This document shows positions 7,405-16,700 of a stretch of 51,749 nt of DNA, piece after piece (positions within the stretch are counted from its first letter, which is position 1; each line of letters opens with the position of its first letter). Location: IMG/VR virus record IMGVR_UViG_3300024518_003367, positions 1 through 51,749 of that record; one strand, given 5' to 3'. The translations under genes and the position numbers were made by a program. The stretch is from a virus. Under the pieces are notes generated by a model, which searched no databases, was not told where the DNA came from, and saw nothing but the letters and a program-made list of their open reading frames with translations.

Positions 7405-8415
7405 CTAGTCCTGCCGCCACTTGGCGCGCACGGTCACGGGCTCCCCTACCCCTGTGGCCGGGTTATCCATACCGAGCTTGGCGATCTCACTGGTGTCGGG
7501 CGTGGCTGTGCTCTCGGCGTAGGTCGCATCATCCTCGTCGCTGGTAACGCCATGCAGTGTGCCACTCGGTTTCGCCGTCCAACTGCCCGCCGCCACCGTC
7601 GCGTTGGGCCGCAACTTCTTGACACGCGACCGACGACGCACCCTGTAGTTGGTGGCTGGCAGGATGACCGGGCCGAAGTCCTCGCTAACATCCCCCATCG
7701 GAGTGTCGTTCCAAGTGATGGGCTGATTATTCCCACTCAGGTCTGGTGAGATCAGGCCACCATGCAGCCCCAACCAATGAGCGCAAGACGCCCCACCGAT
7801 GATGTCGAAGTTGGCTATTTGTATCATTTCCGTGTCGCTCATTACTTTGGGCCACGCGAACAGCCCGTAAAGGCCGCTGGCCGGAAACGGGCCACCCTCG
7901 TTTGCTTTCATGCCGACCGAAAGAGTGGAGTCCGGCGTGGACAACGCGCCCACTCCCATAACGCGGTCAGCATAACTGGTCACATAGTTCAGCTTGTTCA
8001 CACCCTTGCCTAATGGGTTTGGCTCTGCCCACCAGATGTCAGGGTTAAGTACGGTATCACCGTAATCCATGAAGAACCACCACATCAAACGACCACGGTA
8101 TGCAGTCATCCAGCCGTTGCCCGTCGTCATGGCGGTGTCAGTGGTGGCGCGGTTGCGAATCATCCCAATGGAATCAACGATACTGAACGCGGAATAGTTG
8201 TCGGAAAACATTTCCGTGCCCGTAGGGCCACCACCCGTGGGCTGTATGATTCCAACCCCGGTGCCATCCGACAATTCAGGGAAACGCAAAAGGACCGCCA
8301 CTGTCAATGTGTCAGCGGAAGTCCAAGCACTTGACATGCGTGAGCCAGTGGCCCCCACACCTTCGTAGTCCATGCCGTACAGGCGACGGGGGAGAGCGCG
8401 GTATCGGTAAGACAA
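7405..8415 (-). CDS. LamG/concanavalin-like tail appendage protein, 336 aa
   Basis: Beginning MSYRYRALPRRLYGMDYEGV, the first ~240 residues look like a LamG-type lectin sandwich (TADTLTVAVLLRFPE-like strands, the segment LYGLFAWPKVMSDTEMIQIA resembling the terminal strand-helix of LamG_3 domains). The C-terminal ~90 residues carry an RVRRRSRVKKLRP linker and another beta module. Carbohydrate binding on the virion tip is inferred. Its stop abuts the start of the repeat protein. Confidence 0.7.
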   Translation of the reverse strand: MSYRYRALPRRLYGMDYEGVGATGSRMSSAWTSADTLTVAVLLRFPELSDGTGVGIIQPTGGGPTGTEMFSDNYSAFSIVDSIGMIRNRATTDTAMTTGNGWMTAYRGRLMWWFFMDYGDTVLNPDIWWAEPNPLGKGVNKLNYVTSYADRVMGVGALSTPDSTLSVGMKANEGGPFPASGLYGLFAWPKVMSDTEMIQIANFDIIGGASCAHWLGLHGGLISPDLSGNNQPITWNDTPMGDVSEDFGPVILPATNYRVRRRSRVKKLRPNATVAAGSWTAKPSGTLHGVTSDEDDATYAESTATPDTSEIAKLGMDNPATGVGEPVTVRAKWRQD

Positions 8416-8425
8416 CTGCGCCCCC

Positions 8426-8872
8426 TTAGTAGGTTACGCCTTGATAGTCGATGTCGGTGTCCCCACCTGTGGCGCTGAGGGTGGCACCGCTCCTGTTAAT
8501 GCAGATCAATCCCCACTTGGGCGGCACTACGCCACCGAATACCGAAGCAACGGAAACAGGGGCGGCCTCCACACCTGTTGCTGCATTCATCTGGATACTG
8601 ACAAGGTGAGGGCTGTTACGCCGATTGGCAGCAGTGAAAGCAGCATCAGTGCCAGTTGCACCATCTGAGTATTCAGTGTCATCCAACGCCGCGTAGACAT
8701 AGAACTCACAGAGGCCCGTGCCGCCGCTCTGCCCGTTCATCCGAATACGGACCAACACGTCGTCGTAGAGATTGCTGGTGTTGTCGATGACGGTACTCTC
8801 ACGCGCACTGTCGTCGGCAATCGAAGTCAGCGTGATCGTAATAGCGGCCTTCGTCGCATAAACAACACTCAT
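8426..8872 (-). CDS. hypothetical tail-module protein, 148 aa
   Basis: Starts MSVVYATKAAITITL at 8872, overlapping the previous stop as ATGA. Predicted all-beta, with conserved-looking phrases such as GGTGLCEFYVYAALDDTEYS and PKWGLICINRSGATLSATGG, the style of small virion decoration or fibre-tip proteins. I recognise no named family; virion role is inferred from its place in the fibre module. Confidence 0.7.
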   Translation of the reverse strand: MSVVYATKAAITITLTSIADDSARESTVIDNTSNLYDDVLVRIRMNGQSGGTGLCEFYVYAALDDTEYSDGATGTDAAFTAANRRNSPHLVSIQMNAATGVEAAPVSVASVFGGVVPPKWGLICINRSGATLSATGGDTDIDYQGVTY

Positions 8873-9318
8873 GGGAGCACCTGCGCTTTCCGCGCCACAT
8901 CTAAAGTGGCGTCCTCGGTCCACAATTCCTGCGCACGGCTGGTATCCACATCAGCGACCAGAGCGGCGAGGCGTGTCCGAGTGTTCCCGGTGTTGCCGAT
9001 TGCCGCCGTGATGAAGGCTCGCAGTTCGACTGTGTTGGGGATGACCTCATCGGCCAACACGCCGTTCTCAAACCACCGCTGCTCGTTGATTTCCTTCTCG
9101 GTCGGTGTCCCCACGGCCGCAGGAAGATCGGTATGTAGGACAGCCCCAATTACGTCCGACCGTTTGACAAACGGCGGCGGCAACTGGATGCTGGCGCGGG
9201 GGAGATTCAGTATGTCCACCACGCTTTGGTTCTGGCCCGCAGCAAACGGAGCGGCAAGACCGAGCCCCGAGGGGTCAGTCTCGCACTCCGTCTTGAATGC
9301 AGCAGGGTCGATAGCCAT
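8869..9318 (-). CDS. hypothetical protein in tail fibre module, 149 aa
   Basis: Mostly helical protein starting MAIDPAAFKTECETDPSGLG, with a strong ribosome site (GGGGAGGAGG). Phrases such as LADEVIPNTVELRAFITAAI and LWTEDATLDVARKAQ are typical of a small globular protein conserved among environmental phages, but no named family is recognised. It is flanked by beta-rich virion proteins and shares their operon. Confidence 0.7.
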   Translation of the reverse strand: MAIDPAAFKTECETDPSGLGLAAPFAAGQNQSVVDILNLPRASIQLPPPFVKRSDVIGAVLHTDLPAAVGTPTEKEINEQRWFENGVLADEVIPNTVELRAFITAAIGNTGNTRTRLAALVADVDTSRAQELWTEDATLDVARKAQVLP

Positions 9319-9341
9319 AACAGGCCTCCTCCCCTACTGGG

Positions 9342-9815
9342 TTAGCAGGTGTAGTAAAGAATCTCGTTGTTGCCGCCACCCGCCCAGTTGACCGTGATGT
9401 CCCCGCCGTTCGTTGGCGTGTTGGTCAGGTCGTGGTGACTAAACATGTTCGACAGCGTGTCGTTCGTCAGTTCGACGGCGATGACCGCTGCGTCAATCGT
9501 GTCTCCCGCACCGAGAGCGGTCCACGTCAACGCAGCCGCCCGCATCTCCACACGGTCGGAGGCATCAACGATGGTGACCGTCTTGGTCCCCAGCGCCTTG
9601 CGCCCTGAGTTGCCGAAGCCGCGAGTGTAGTTCGCGACACCAGTCAACTCGGCGTCGATCACGTCGTTGGCGCCAGCCATGTCAACGAACGTGTCGTCCA
9701 CAGCATAGGTGTACGCCGTAGCTGTGCCGACCAAAATGCACTTGATGTTGGCGTTGGTGAGGTAGTCCACGTCCCCGTTCAGGAACTCGGCAATACCGTT
9801 CTGATAGGCTGCCAT
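9342..9815 (-). CDS. hypothetical virion protein, 157 aa
   Basis: The ATG at 9815 follows AAGGGGAGAATC and gives MAAYQNGIAEFLNGDVDYL. The chain has a pattern seen in small phage structural proteins: an N-terminal FLNGDVDYLTANIK-like strand pair, then GTKTVTIVDASDRVEM and a glycine-rich C terminus ending NEILYYTC. Function unknown; position suggests a tail appendage component. Confidence 0.7.
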   Translation of the reverse strand: MAAYQNGIAEFLNGDVDYLTNANIKCILVGTATAYTYAVDDTFVDMAGANDVIDAELTGVANYTRGFGNSGRKALGTKTVTIVDASDRVEMRAAALTWTALGAGDTIDAAVIAVELTNDTLSNMFSHHDLTNTPTNGGDITVNWAGGGNNEILYYTC

Positions 9816-9825
9816 GATTCTCCCC

Positions 9826-10272
9826 TTAGTCGAAAGGATTATCCGGCGCCAACGGATCGCGACCGTAGTCTGCCACCGTGGGCGTCGTACCGGGGCGATC
9901 TGACAGAACGCGACCGGGAGCGAAATAGAAGTCATCCCCAAGCTCTGGCGAATTAGTGAAGTGGATCGGCAACAGCACCTTCTCCGACTCACCCCAGTCC
10001 GCTAAGTCTGGAAACGACCTCACTAGTCGTTCGACTTCGTCCCCGACGATTTCCTCGAACTTGTACTTCGGCGCTTGTACGATGTCCGACATCAGTATCT
10101 TGCCGCGCCGATGGGTGTGGCTACCCTTGATGGCGTCCTTCGGCCACTTGTTGAAGAATACGACGTATTGCCCTTTGCCCGTCCTCGGGTCATAGCGGAC
10201 ATCCACGCCTTCTACAATATACAACCCGCCGTCCAACCGCAGGAAGTCGTTAACCTCGATGTTCTTTGCCAT
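9826..10272 (-). CDS. hypothetical protein, 148 aa
   Basis: Starts MAKNIEVNDFLRLDGGLYIV. The N-terminal half (LRLDGGLYIVEGVDVRYDPRTGKGQYVVFF) looks like a small SH3- or OB-like barrel, followed by KGSHTHRRGK; the C-terminal part is acidic and proline-rich. No family recognised. It overlaps the upstream small gene by 23 bases. Confidence 0.65.
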   Translation of the reverse strand: MAKNIEVNDFLRLDGGLYIVEGVDVRYDPRTGKGQYVVFFNKWPKDAIKGSHTHRRGKILMSDIVQAPKYKFEEIVGDEVERLVRSFPDLADWGESEKVLLPIHFTNSPELGDDFYFAPGRVLSDRPGTTPTVADYGRDPLAPDNPFD

Positions 10273-10447
10273 GCTTACTCTCTCGATTCATTCGTTCAAC
10301 GGCTTCGATCCGATGCATGGCTTCATTGTAGCCATACTTGTCAACCAAAGCGATCTCCCCAAGAGTCCGCTGGTATTCGTGCTCAATCTTGTCCCACCGC
10401 TCCGGGCTACGAGATGATGGTGGATCGCCGCCGCGTCTCGACTTCAC
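10250..10447 (-). CDS. hypothetical small basic protein, 65 aa
   Basis: Uses a GTG at 10447 immediately after the preceding stop. The sequence WDKIEHEYQRTLGEIALVDKYGYNEAMHRIEAVERMNRESK is highly helical and probably coiled-coil. No family recognised. Small linking gene between the lysis/envelope and fibre modules. Confidence 0.55.
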   Translation of the reverse strand: MKSRRGGDPPSSRSPERWDKIEHEYQRTLGEIALVDKYGYNEAMHRIEAVERMNRESKHGKEHRG

Positions 10448-10654
10448 CTAAGCCACCAGAAATTCTGGCCCTTTACGACGCTCGACTTGCGCCGCTTTGC
10501 GCCGCCGCGTCTTCCAGCCGGGACGACACCCCGCGCCGGGGGTGGAGCGGGTCGTCGGGAGGTAGCCCGAAAATCGTCCAGTCCGGTGCTCTTCCCCGAC
10601 TGCTTGGAGCCATTCGAAGAACGCCCGTTCATCCCTTATCGACTCGCCAGCCAC
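10448..10654 (-). CDS. hypothetical small protein, 68 aa
   Basis: GTG start at 10654 inside the end of the lipoprotein gene. A helical N-terminus (RDERAFFEWLQAVGEEH) is followed by an Arg-rich, probably disordered tail. A competing frame from an ATG at 10632 covers the same stretch; I prefer this one because it exactly precedes the next gene and encodes a plausible helix. Unknown function. Confidence 0.5.
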   Translation of the reverse strand: MAGESIRDERAFFEWLQAVGEEHRTGRFSGYLPTTRSTPGAGCRPGWKTRRRKAAQVERRKGPEFLVA

Positions 10655-11661
10655 ACGACACGCGGACTTGGCATCACCAAGGCTTGACGAGTGTCCGGTG
10701 GAGCGCCGAACGCGCCGGGGCGTACAGCAAGTTGGTCAGAACCCCAGAACGCCATCCCGGTAACGCTGTCCGTTACTACAGCCATAGCCCGCGCACTGCA
10801 AAATTCTTCATGCACCACAGCGCCCACCGAGTCCTGCACCATCCAGTCGGTGCAGTCGGCGTCGGTGTGAGCTTGCTGTCCGGCGTCGAGTCGAGCACCG
10901 GGCACCGGATGGAATCCATCAAAGGCCGTCTGACAGTTCGCCTGTTCAACGGTCTTGATTCCCTTCGCCCCATCGTCGTAGGCGTAGACCACACACCATC
11001 TCAACGACTCCCATAAATCAGTATTGAGGGTCGTATCAGGCGGCAGTACGGTGATGCTCGCCATCGTCAACGAACCGCCGGGCGGCAGTGGCCCCGAAGC
11101 GGTCGTGTCGGGTGGCGGCAGCGGGTCAAAGCCGGGCGGCGTGCCAGCAGGAAGCGGCTCGGTGTAGCTGACGTTGCCGAGCGATCCGATCCCGGGAGTA
11201 CTAGTACCACGGTCGTCCCACCAGTACGCTGCACCGATTGCCCACGTCTTTGTCTCGCCGGGGTTTGGCCGAGCGCCCAACACCATTGTGTCAACTTGAG
11301 GTTCCGTGAACGGTCGTGCCAACTGTGCCACCGCTGCTGTATCAACGCCGGACAGGGCAACGAATCGTATGGAGTCGGTAGTGCCGGGATGCCATGTAAT
11401 CACCACGGCGACGTTAACCCCCACGGCAGACGCCTCGGGGACAAACGTGGGCTTGCCATCCTCGGCCTCTACTGGCGTACAAGCGACCAGCACCGCGCCT
11501 AGAAGAACCAGCGGTGCTATCTTCGTCATCGCTTTGCCGAACACCTTGAAGCCCAGCACCTTCTCACGGAACTTGGGCACTCGCCACATCAAGATCGTGT
11601 ACAACACCGCGCAGATGCCGAAGCCCCACAGGAATCCGGCTGGGCTGACGTTCGCTTCCAT
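10636..11661 (-). CDS. membrane-anchored lipoprotein-like protein, 341 aa
   Basis: ATG at 11661 behind GGAGGGTGACC. It has a transmembrane helix at about 9-29 and a second hydrophobic stretch at about 45-61 ending LVAC with a lipobox form (MTKIAPLVLLGAVLVAC), so an internal start at 11529 would make a classical lipoprotein. The exterior part is beta-rich, fibronectin-like (VVITWHPGTTDSIRF), with a Pro-rich linker around FDPLPPPDTTASGPLPPGG. It follows the spanin-like gene, the place of an outer-membrane spanin, but is far larger than usual. Role inferred. Confidence 0.65.
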   Translation of the reverse strand: MEANVSPAGFLWGFGICAVLYTILMWRVPKFREKVLGFKVFGKAMTKIAPLVLLGAVLVACTPVEAEDGKPTFVPEASAVGVNVAVVITWHPGTTDSIRFVALSGVDTAAVAQLARPFTEPQVDTMVLGARPNPGETKTWAIGAAYWWDDRGTSTPGIGSLGNVSYTEPLPAGTPPGFDPLPPPDTTASGPLPPGGSLTMASITVLPPDTTLNTDLWESLRWCVVYAYDDGAKGIKTVEQANCQTAFDGFHPVPGARLDAGQQAHTDADCTDWMVQDSVGAVVHEEFCSARAMAVVTDSVTGMAFWGSDQLAVRPGAFGAPPDTRQALVMPSPRVVWLASR

Positions 11662-11663
11662 GG

Positions 11664-12506
11664 TCACCCTCCGATGAGTTTGAACCCTTTAACCAACTTA
11701 TCGGTCAACCAAACCAGATCCAATCCAGCCGTGATGCCGACCCCGTATTTGATTTTGTCGCACGACCCACTACTAGTCGTCGTCTCCGTGAACCCATCGT
11801 AATATTCCGTCTGCACCGTCGTCTCGGGACACCCTCCAAGGTCGTACAACAACCCCGGCCCCAACACCACGGTGAACGGTCGGCCCGCGCTCCGCCTCTT
11901 GAGTGCCGCGATCTGCGCGTCCTTCGTGCTATCGACCTGCGCCTGCAGCCGGTCCTTCTCTACATGTCCCTCGATCACGTCGTCCCGTGCCGCGATGGTC
12001 GAATCAGCGGCGATCGAATCCAGCGAGTACCGCACCTGTAGGTCGGCGCAAGCAATCGCCAGTGTGTTGCACCGTTCGACCTTAGTGGCGATCTGCTCCG
12101 GCGTAGCTGGCTCGCCGTCGATCACGATCACTGGAGGCTGACCGGGGACGCGAATCACTTGCGTTGGGCGCTCACTGAGGGTGGTCAGTAATACCGACAC
12201 CCTCTTGTTGACCCTCGCCGTCTCTCGTCTCGAGCGCACCAGAGCGGTGTCCGTCTCAACGACGATCACCCTCAGTCCCGCTATGGTGTCGGCCTGCGCC
12301 GCCACGGAGTCTTCGAACACGGCGATGACCTTGTCGCGTTCTACAATCTCCGCACCCAGTTTCCAGTAATTCCACCATCCAAGAACAACCATTGCCACGA
12401 CCGCTGCGACCGCCAGATACACCAGCGGGCGCAGGAATCGGATACGTGGTAGGCGGAGATGGAAACCACCCCGTCGGTCGTCTTCACCCTCACGGCGATC
12501 CTCCAT
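11664..12506 (-). CDS. spanin-like (Rz-type) membrane protein, 280 aa
   Basis: Starts MEDRREGEDDRRGG at 12506, overlapping the endolysin stop (TGATG). A single transmembrane helix follows (FLRPLVYLAVAAVVAMVVLG, about residues 24-43), then a long periplasmic coiled coil (IVERDKVIAVFEDSVAAQAD onward) and a glycine-rich C-terminal region with two cysteines. This topology and its place directly after the endolysin fit an inner-membrane spanin, although Rz proteins are usually about 150 residues. Assignment rests on topology and position. Confidence 0.6.
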   Translation of the reverse strand: MEDRREGEDDRRGGFHLRLPRIRFLRPLVYLAVAAVVAMVVLGWWNYWKLGAEIVERDKVIAVFEDSVAAQADTIAGLRVIVVETDTALVRSRRETARVNKRVSVLLTTLSERPTQVIRVPGQPPVIVIDGEPATPEQIATKVERCNTLAIACADLQVRYSLDSIAADSTIAARDDVIEGHVEKDRLQAQVDSTKDAQIAALKRRSAGRPFTVVLGPGLLYDLGGCPETTVQTEYYDGFTETTTSSGSCDKIKYGVGITAGLDLVWLTDKLVKGFKLIGG

Positions 12507-12964
12507 CAGATCCTCCGAATGCCTAGTAGCCTGCTTACCGGGTACTCGCTCACCGATACCGCGTTGCCCTGATTGCCGCCCAACACCTTGATCTTGTCGC
12601 CCTCGAGCCCGCCGTAGAACCCGACATGTCCCGGCGCCCGCGTAACTTCCGGCCCCGGCTGATCCCCTGTGCCGCGCTTCAGGATCACCACGTCCCAGCC
12701 GCTCTCCGCGTCCGCCAGCGCCACCTCGGTGGGTAGCTCCAGCCAACTCCGCGCCATCAGGCTCGACGTGCGCGGCAAGTAGAGCAGCCAGCAGATGTAG
12801 TTGACGAACGCCGAGCACCATGGCGTCTCATCGTTCTGTGGCCACTCGTTGTCGAGCGTCAGCATCGCCATGACCGTGGGGTTGTCCACGCTGCCGGCCA
12901 CCTCGGTCAATCCGAGGAAGCGCATGGCCATCGTCCACGGTGTTACCTCGAGAGGTGGTTTCAT
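12506..12964 (-). CDS. endolysin, TIGR02594/CHAP-like cysteine peptidase
   Basis: A 152-residue peptidoglycan hydrolase of the NlpC/P60-CHAP superfamily, TIGR02594 type. Catalytic Cys50 lies in PWCSAFVN and the His in GHVGFYGG (about 113); the family-typical GGNQGNAVSVSEYPVSRLLG closes the domain. No signal peptide, so a holin is required. The domain fills the whole protein without a separate wall-binding module. Neighbours are holin-like and spanin-like genes, forming a lysis cassette. Confidence 0.9.
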   Translation of the reverse strand: MKPPLEVTPWTMAMRFLGLTEVAGSVDNPTVMAMLTLDNEWPQNDETPWCSAFVNYICWLLYLPRTSSLMARSWLELPTEVALADAESGWDVVILKRGTGDQPGPEVTRAPGHVGFYGGLEGDKIKVLGGNQGNAVSVSEYPVSRLLGIRRI

Positions 12965-13203
12965 TTACCAATCCAACCCTTCGCTGCGTCGATCGCCTCA
13001 TCCACCAATCCAGCCGCCGCCGCCAGCCCGAGTACGATGAGGGTGGCCATCACCTTCCAAAACTGCGCGGTGAATGGCTTCTCCCGGTAAGCCCGAACAG
13101 CGACAATCGCCACGGCCGTGACGACGAGGAGATACCCCATAACGACGAGGTGCCCGGCGTTCTGCGCCTTCTCGATGAAACCCACTTCTTGTAGAAACAT
13201 CAT
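12961..13203 (-). CDS. putative holin, 80 aa, two transmembrane helices
   Basis: Tandem ATG start at 13203/13200 preceded by GGAGGGGAC. Two hydrophobic helices (about 19-37, HLVVMGYLLVVTAVAIVAV, and about 52-66, MATLIVLGLAAAAGL) flank a short charged loop, with a C-terminal lysine tail. Size and topology suit a class II holin that releases the endolysin encoded immediately downstream. The overlap with both neighbours supports co-translation. Confidence 0.7.
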   Translation of the reverse strand: MMFLQEVGFIEKAQNAGHLVVMGYLLVVTAVAIVAVRAYREKPFTAQFWKVMATLIVLGLAAAAGLVDEAIDAAKGWIGK

Positions 13204-13535
13204 GTCCCCTCCAAGTGGTTCAGGCGCTCGTCATGCCGAGCAAGAGTTTCGTTGTCCCTGTGCTGCTGTTCTTGAATCGCCGTGAGAGTGCGTTTTAGTT
13301 CGTCCTGCGTCTTCATCGAGGCACGAACCTGCGCCCACGCCATCCCTACCATAAAGACCGACATCACAAATTGGATACCTACCGCTACCCGAGCCCACGG
13401 GTCTGCGGCCAGCGCCACGCCGACGTCTTGAGGTGGTCCCAGTAGCGCCAAAGAGAGAGCGATCACGCCACCTGTGAGGGTGAGTCCCCCGACGATAAGG
13501 AACGGCGCGATGCCTCGACGGCCACTGCATTCCAT
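13200..13535 (-). CDS. membrane protein with C-terminal coiled coil, possible holin/antiholin
   Basis: From ATG 13535: two transmembrane helices (FLIVGGLTLTGGVIALSLAL and WARVAVGIQFVMSVFMVGMA) then a charged coiled coil (KTQDELKRTLTAIQEQQHRD). Holin-like proteins with such tails are common in lysis cassettes. The frame is open upstream to 13706, but the longer N-terminus is low-complexity and overlaps another plausible gene, so I prefer the internal start. Ribosome site is weak. Confidence 0.6.
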   Translation of the reverse strand: MECSGRRGIAPFLIVGGLTLTGGVIALSLALLGPPQDVGVALAADPWARVAVGIQFVMSVFMVGMAWAQVRASMKTQDELKRTLTAIQEQQHRDNETLARHDERLNHLEGT

Positions 13536-13657
13536 GCGAGCGCGCTGGCCTCCCAGCCTCGCGCCACTCTTCGCTGGCGGCGTAGAATCCATGTCATTGC
13601 TCCCAAGAAGAGGGCGTTCGTTGCCAACGACACGCAGAGCAGCATCGGGTAGGTCAT
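13463..13657 (-). CDS. small single-pass membrane protein, 64 aa
   Basis: MTYPMLLCVSLATNALFLGA is a clear N-terminal membrane helix followed by a basic WILRRQRRVARG segment, the shape of a small holin-associated or inner-membrane spanin protein. It overlaps the following gene by 73 bases in another frame, which is unusual for this operon, so either start choice may be wrong. No clear ribosome site. Confidence 0.45.
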   Translation of the reverse strand: MTYPMLLCVSLATNALFLGAMTWILRRQRRVARGWEASALAWNAVAVEASRRSLSSGDSPSQVA

Positions 13658-13705
13658 TCGTGTCGCCGCGTCTAAGGTAAGTATTCATGTCAGTTCGTCC
13701 AAACA

Positions 13706-16700
13706 CTACGGGATTGGAACGGGCGCGCCAATATTGGAGAAGTTCGTCGGATTCCGCACACCACAGTCGTTGTTATTGGCTGATTCATCGAGCCAGTCGT
13801 CATCTCCAGCTTGCCACACATCGTATCCTGCCACTGAGCCGGGAACCTTTAGTTGGGCCAGCCGATCCGCCGCGCTCCAGACAGCCCCCATCTCACAGAT
13901 GAAGTGATGGATGTTGCCATCGAACCGCGCCGTAGTCGCATCGCTCTCGTTGCCGCCGATAGTGTAGCCGTTGAAACCGTGGCCCCAGAAGCCACCCGAG
14001 ATCGCCGTCTCCTCAGTGATGGTCGCCGGGTAGGCGTCGAAGCTCCGCGACGGCCACAGTACGGTGATGTTTGGTCGATTGGTGCCCGTCCGTGACCAAC
14101 TGATCGCGATACCCACCCAAGTGCCCGCATCGTCTTCACCGAGGTCGATGCTCTCGATGTGATTCGTTGTCACGCCTCGATGATAGAGACGGTAGTAGTT
14201 GTTCGTCACATCCCATGACAGGTACATGTTGTCAGTCGCACCGTCGAGCCAGATGTAGTTGAACGCCGTACCGTTGTCTTGATCGCGCTTGAACCAGACC
14301 GCTACACTGATATCGGTGTCGCCCGTTGGGCTCATATGTGGACCCGTGCCGGAATTAGCCGAAGCCAACGACGAGTCGAACAAACCAGACGGCCCCGCAC
14401 CTTCTAGTGGAACGGGTACGACCGCTGCCCCGACAACCACCACCGCAGCCCGAATGTCCATATTACTTTGGGTGAGAGTGGCGGTGCTGCTGTACGCCAC
14501 ATAGACACCATGACCACTCGGCAACGTGAACGCCGTCGAATCCACCGACACTTCAAGGCCACCTGTTGACGCCGCCTGCGCGATGTTCGCGCTGCTAAGA
14601 GCGATTTCAAGCACCGTGTCCACGGTGGCGTCGGCGGTCGTTGCAGTGACGAGGTTGGCCTCTTTGACCACCGAGATGGTGACTGTCCCCACCGTGAGCG
14701 TAGCGTTGCTCGGCACCCGCACCACCAACTTCGTCACACCCAAATCATGTGATGTCAGGTAGGATTCGTTGGTAGTCGGTCTACCAATGACTATCGCGAC
14801 CGTCTTGGCGGTGTTCTGCGTTGGCTGGCTACCCAACTCCCACCCATCAATCCCATAACTACCAAGTGTGCTGCCACCGCTGCCGCCCGAGCCGCCACCG
14901 CCGGGACTGACCGCTGCTACGACGGAATCATCTGGGTCGATGTCTACTGTGCGTCCCAACTGAGGATTGCCAGCAACCGCGACCGCGTTGGACAACGTCC
15001 TCGCGTTGGTACTCAACTGGAGTGCCGTGTTGCCGGGATGCAGCCAATCGCGTGACAGACTCACCAAACGTACAGTGTCCGAAATACCATTGGGCACATC
15101 GATCACCCGCGCCGTCTGCCCTAGAAGAAACTCAAACATCGACCACGTTCCAGCGTCGATGCCCTCTAAGTCGATTGCCTTCAGACGGTACTCCACGTCG
15201 GCGGCAGCGTGAGTGGTCAGATACTTATTGGCCTCGACCACCATCATGTTCGATCCGTTCGCTTCAACGTAAGGCACATGGGCGGCTGTCCGCGTCAACT
15301 GCATGGCATCAACGTAGAACGTCGTTGCCGTGGCCCCATCCTGCATGATCCGCATAGAGTAATGCGTGACAGCAAGCGACGTGTCGGTGAACAGATTTTT
15401 CTTGGGGTCGATCCCCGACACACCGAGTGTAACCCATTGCTTCGTCTTGGTGCTAAAAGCCTTCGTGTCGTCGCTGGTACTTAACGGGAAGTAGTAGAAC
15501 TCCGACAACACTCCACCCGGCGTCAGCCCCCCGCCGAGGCCGATGTCCATCCGCACCCGTCCCGTCCCGGCGTTGTCGTTCCAGAACACGAAAAACCCTG
15601 AAAGTAGATCATCGAGGGTGGTCCCCGGCTCTATACCAAGCCCTGAGTTAACACCCGAGCCTTGGAATTGTGTCCACCCCGTCTGGTATCCGTCACCATC
15701 AGCGGTGCAAACCACCTTGGCGCTACCAGTGCCAAACTTGATAAACGCTTGATCGGTGTTCTCGGTCACTGTGGATGGCGTGGGGCCAAAAGCGTTCCCT
15801 CCAGCAGACAGCCCCGAAACCCATCGACTGAGCGAAGAATACACCAGCAAATTCTGAACACCGATAATGTCAGGTAAGTCCAATACTTTACGAATCGGCC
15901 CAAAGGTTGTCACGCCAGCGGGGTTGATAATCTCGCGCAACCCTTCACGGTCATCGGTGTTGCTAGGGGTAATAGCGAACGGCCTACCTGCGGTTAGGTC
16001 GCCCGTCGAAGCCATCGTGATTCGCTGATTGGTGACGGTGGTCGCCGTGATCGGTCCAACCCACTCCATCGCGTCGTCCACTGGGTCGTAGAATTTCAAG
16101 TACATCGACGGCCCGTAGCCGCCCTGTGCCGCACCGACATACTGGTCATCGAACGCAATCGGCCCAGTTTGCCCTGACGTATCGCCAGTAAATTGACCTC
16201 GCGCATCTACCGTCGTGCTAGTCACAGCGCCGAGAGTGCCCCATATCGCACGACGAATGCTGCCGTGGAACCCGTTCACTGGCTGACCGCGTGGAATCAC
16301 GATAGTCGCCTGCTCGCGGAACAGTTCGCGGCGGTCGATCTCCGGCAGGTTGACGCTGGTCCGCAACTCCACCTGTGCCGCAGCCGACCCGATGGTCGTC
16401 AGGAGGTCGATGAAGTACCCTGTCGCACCATTCTTCCTAATACTAATTTCACTTTCATTAGCAGCAGCCAGTTTCCGCAGCGCCGACAACGGCGTGTCCC
16501 AGCCGTAGACCACATCCAATTCTTGGGTCACATCAATGGTGCCTGCCGTCCACGTCATCGCAGCGTCGTCGTTGATCGCGTTAAGTATCTGCCCCAACTG
16601 TTCGTCTGTGTCCACGCCAATCAACTGGAAGTCGTGGAGCCGCGCTGCGCTGTCAGTCTCCTCGAAGACAATCGTCTCGTTAGCCAACTCCAAGAGGACC

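Noticed and set aside
3133-9992. Diversity-generating retroelement acting on the fibre genes
   Set aside because: No reverse transcriptase gene or near-identical template repeat was recognised in the window.
13536-13706. Longer N-terminus for the membrane protein at 13200-13535
   Set aside because: The extra 57 residues are low-complexity, overlap another plausible gene, and do not add a recognisable domain or better ribosome site.
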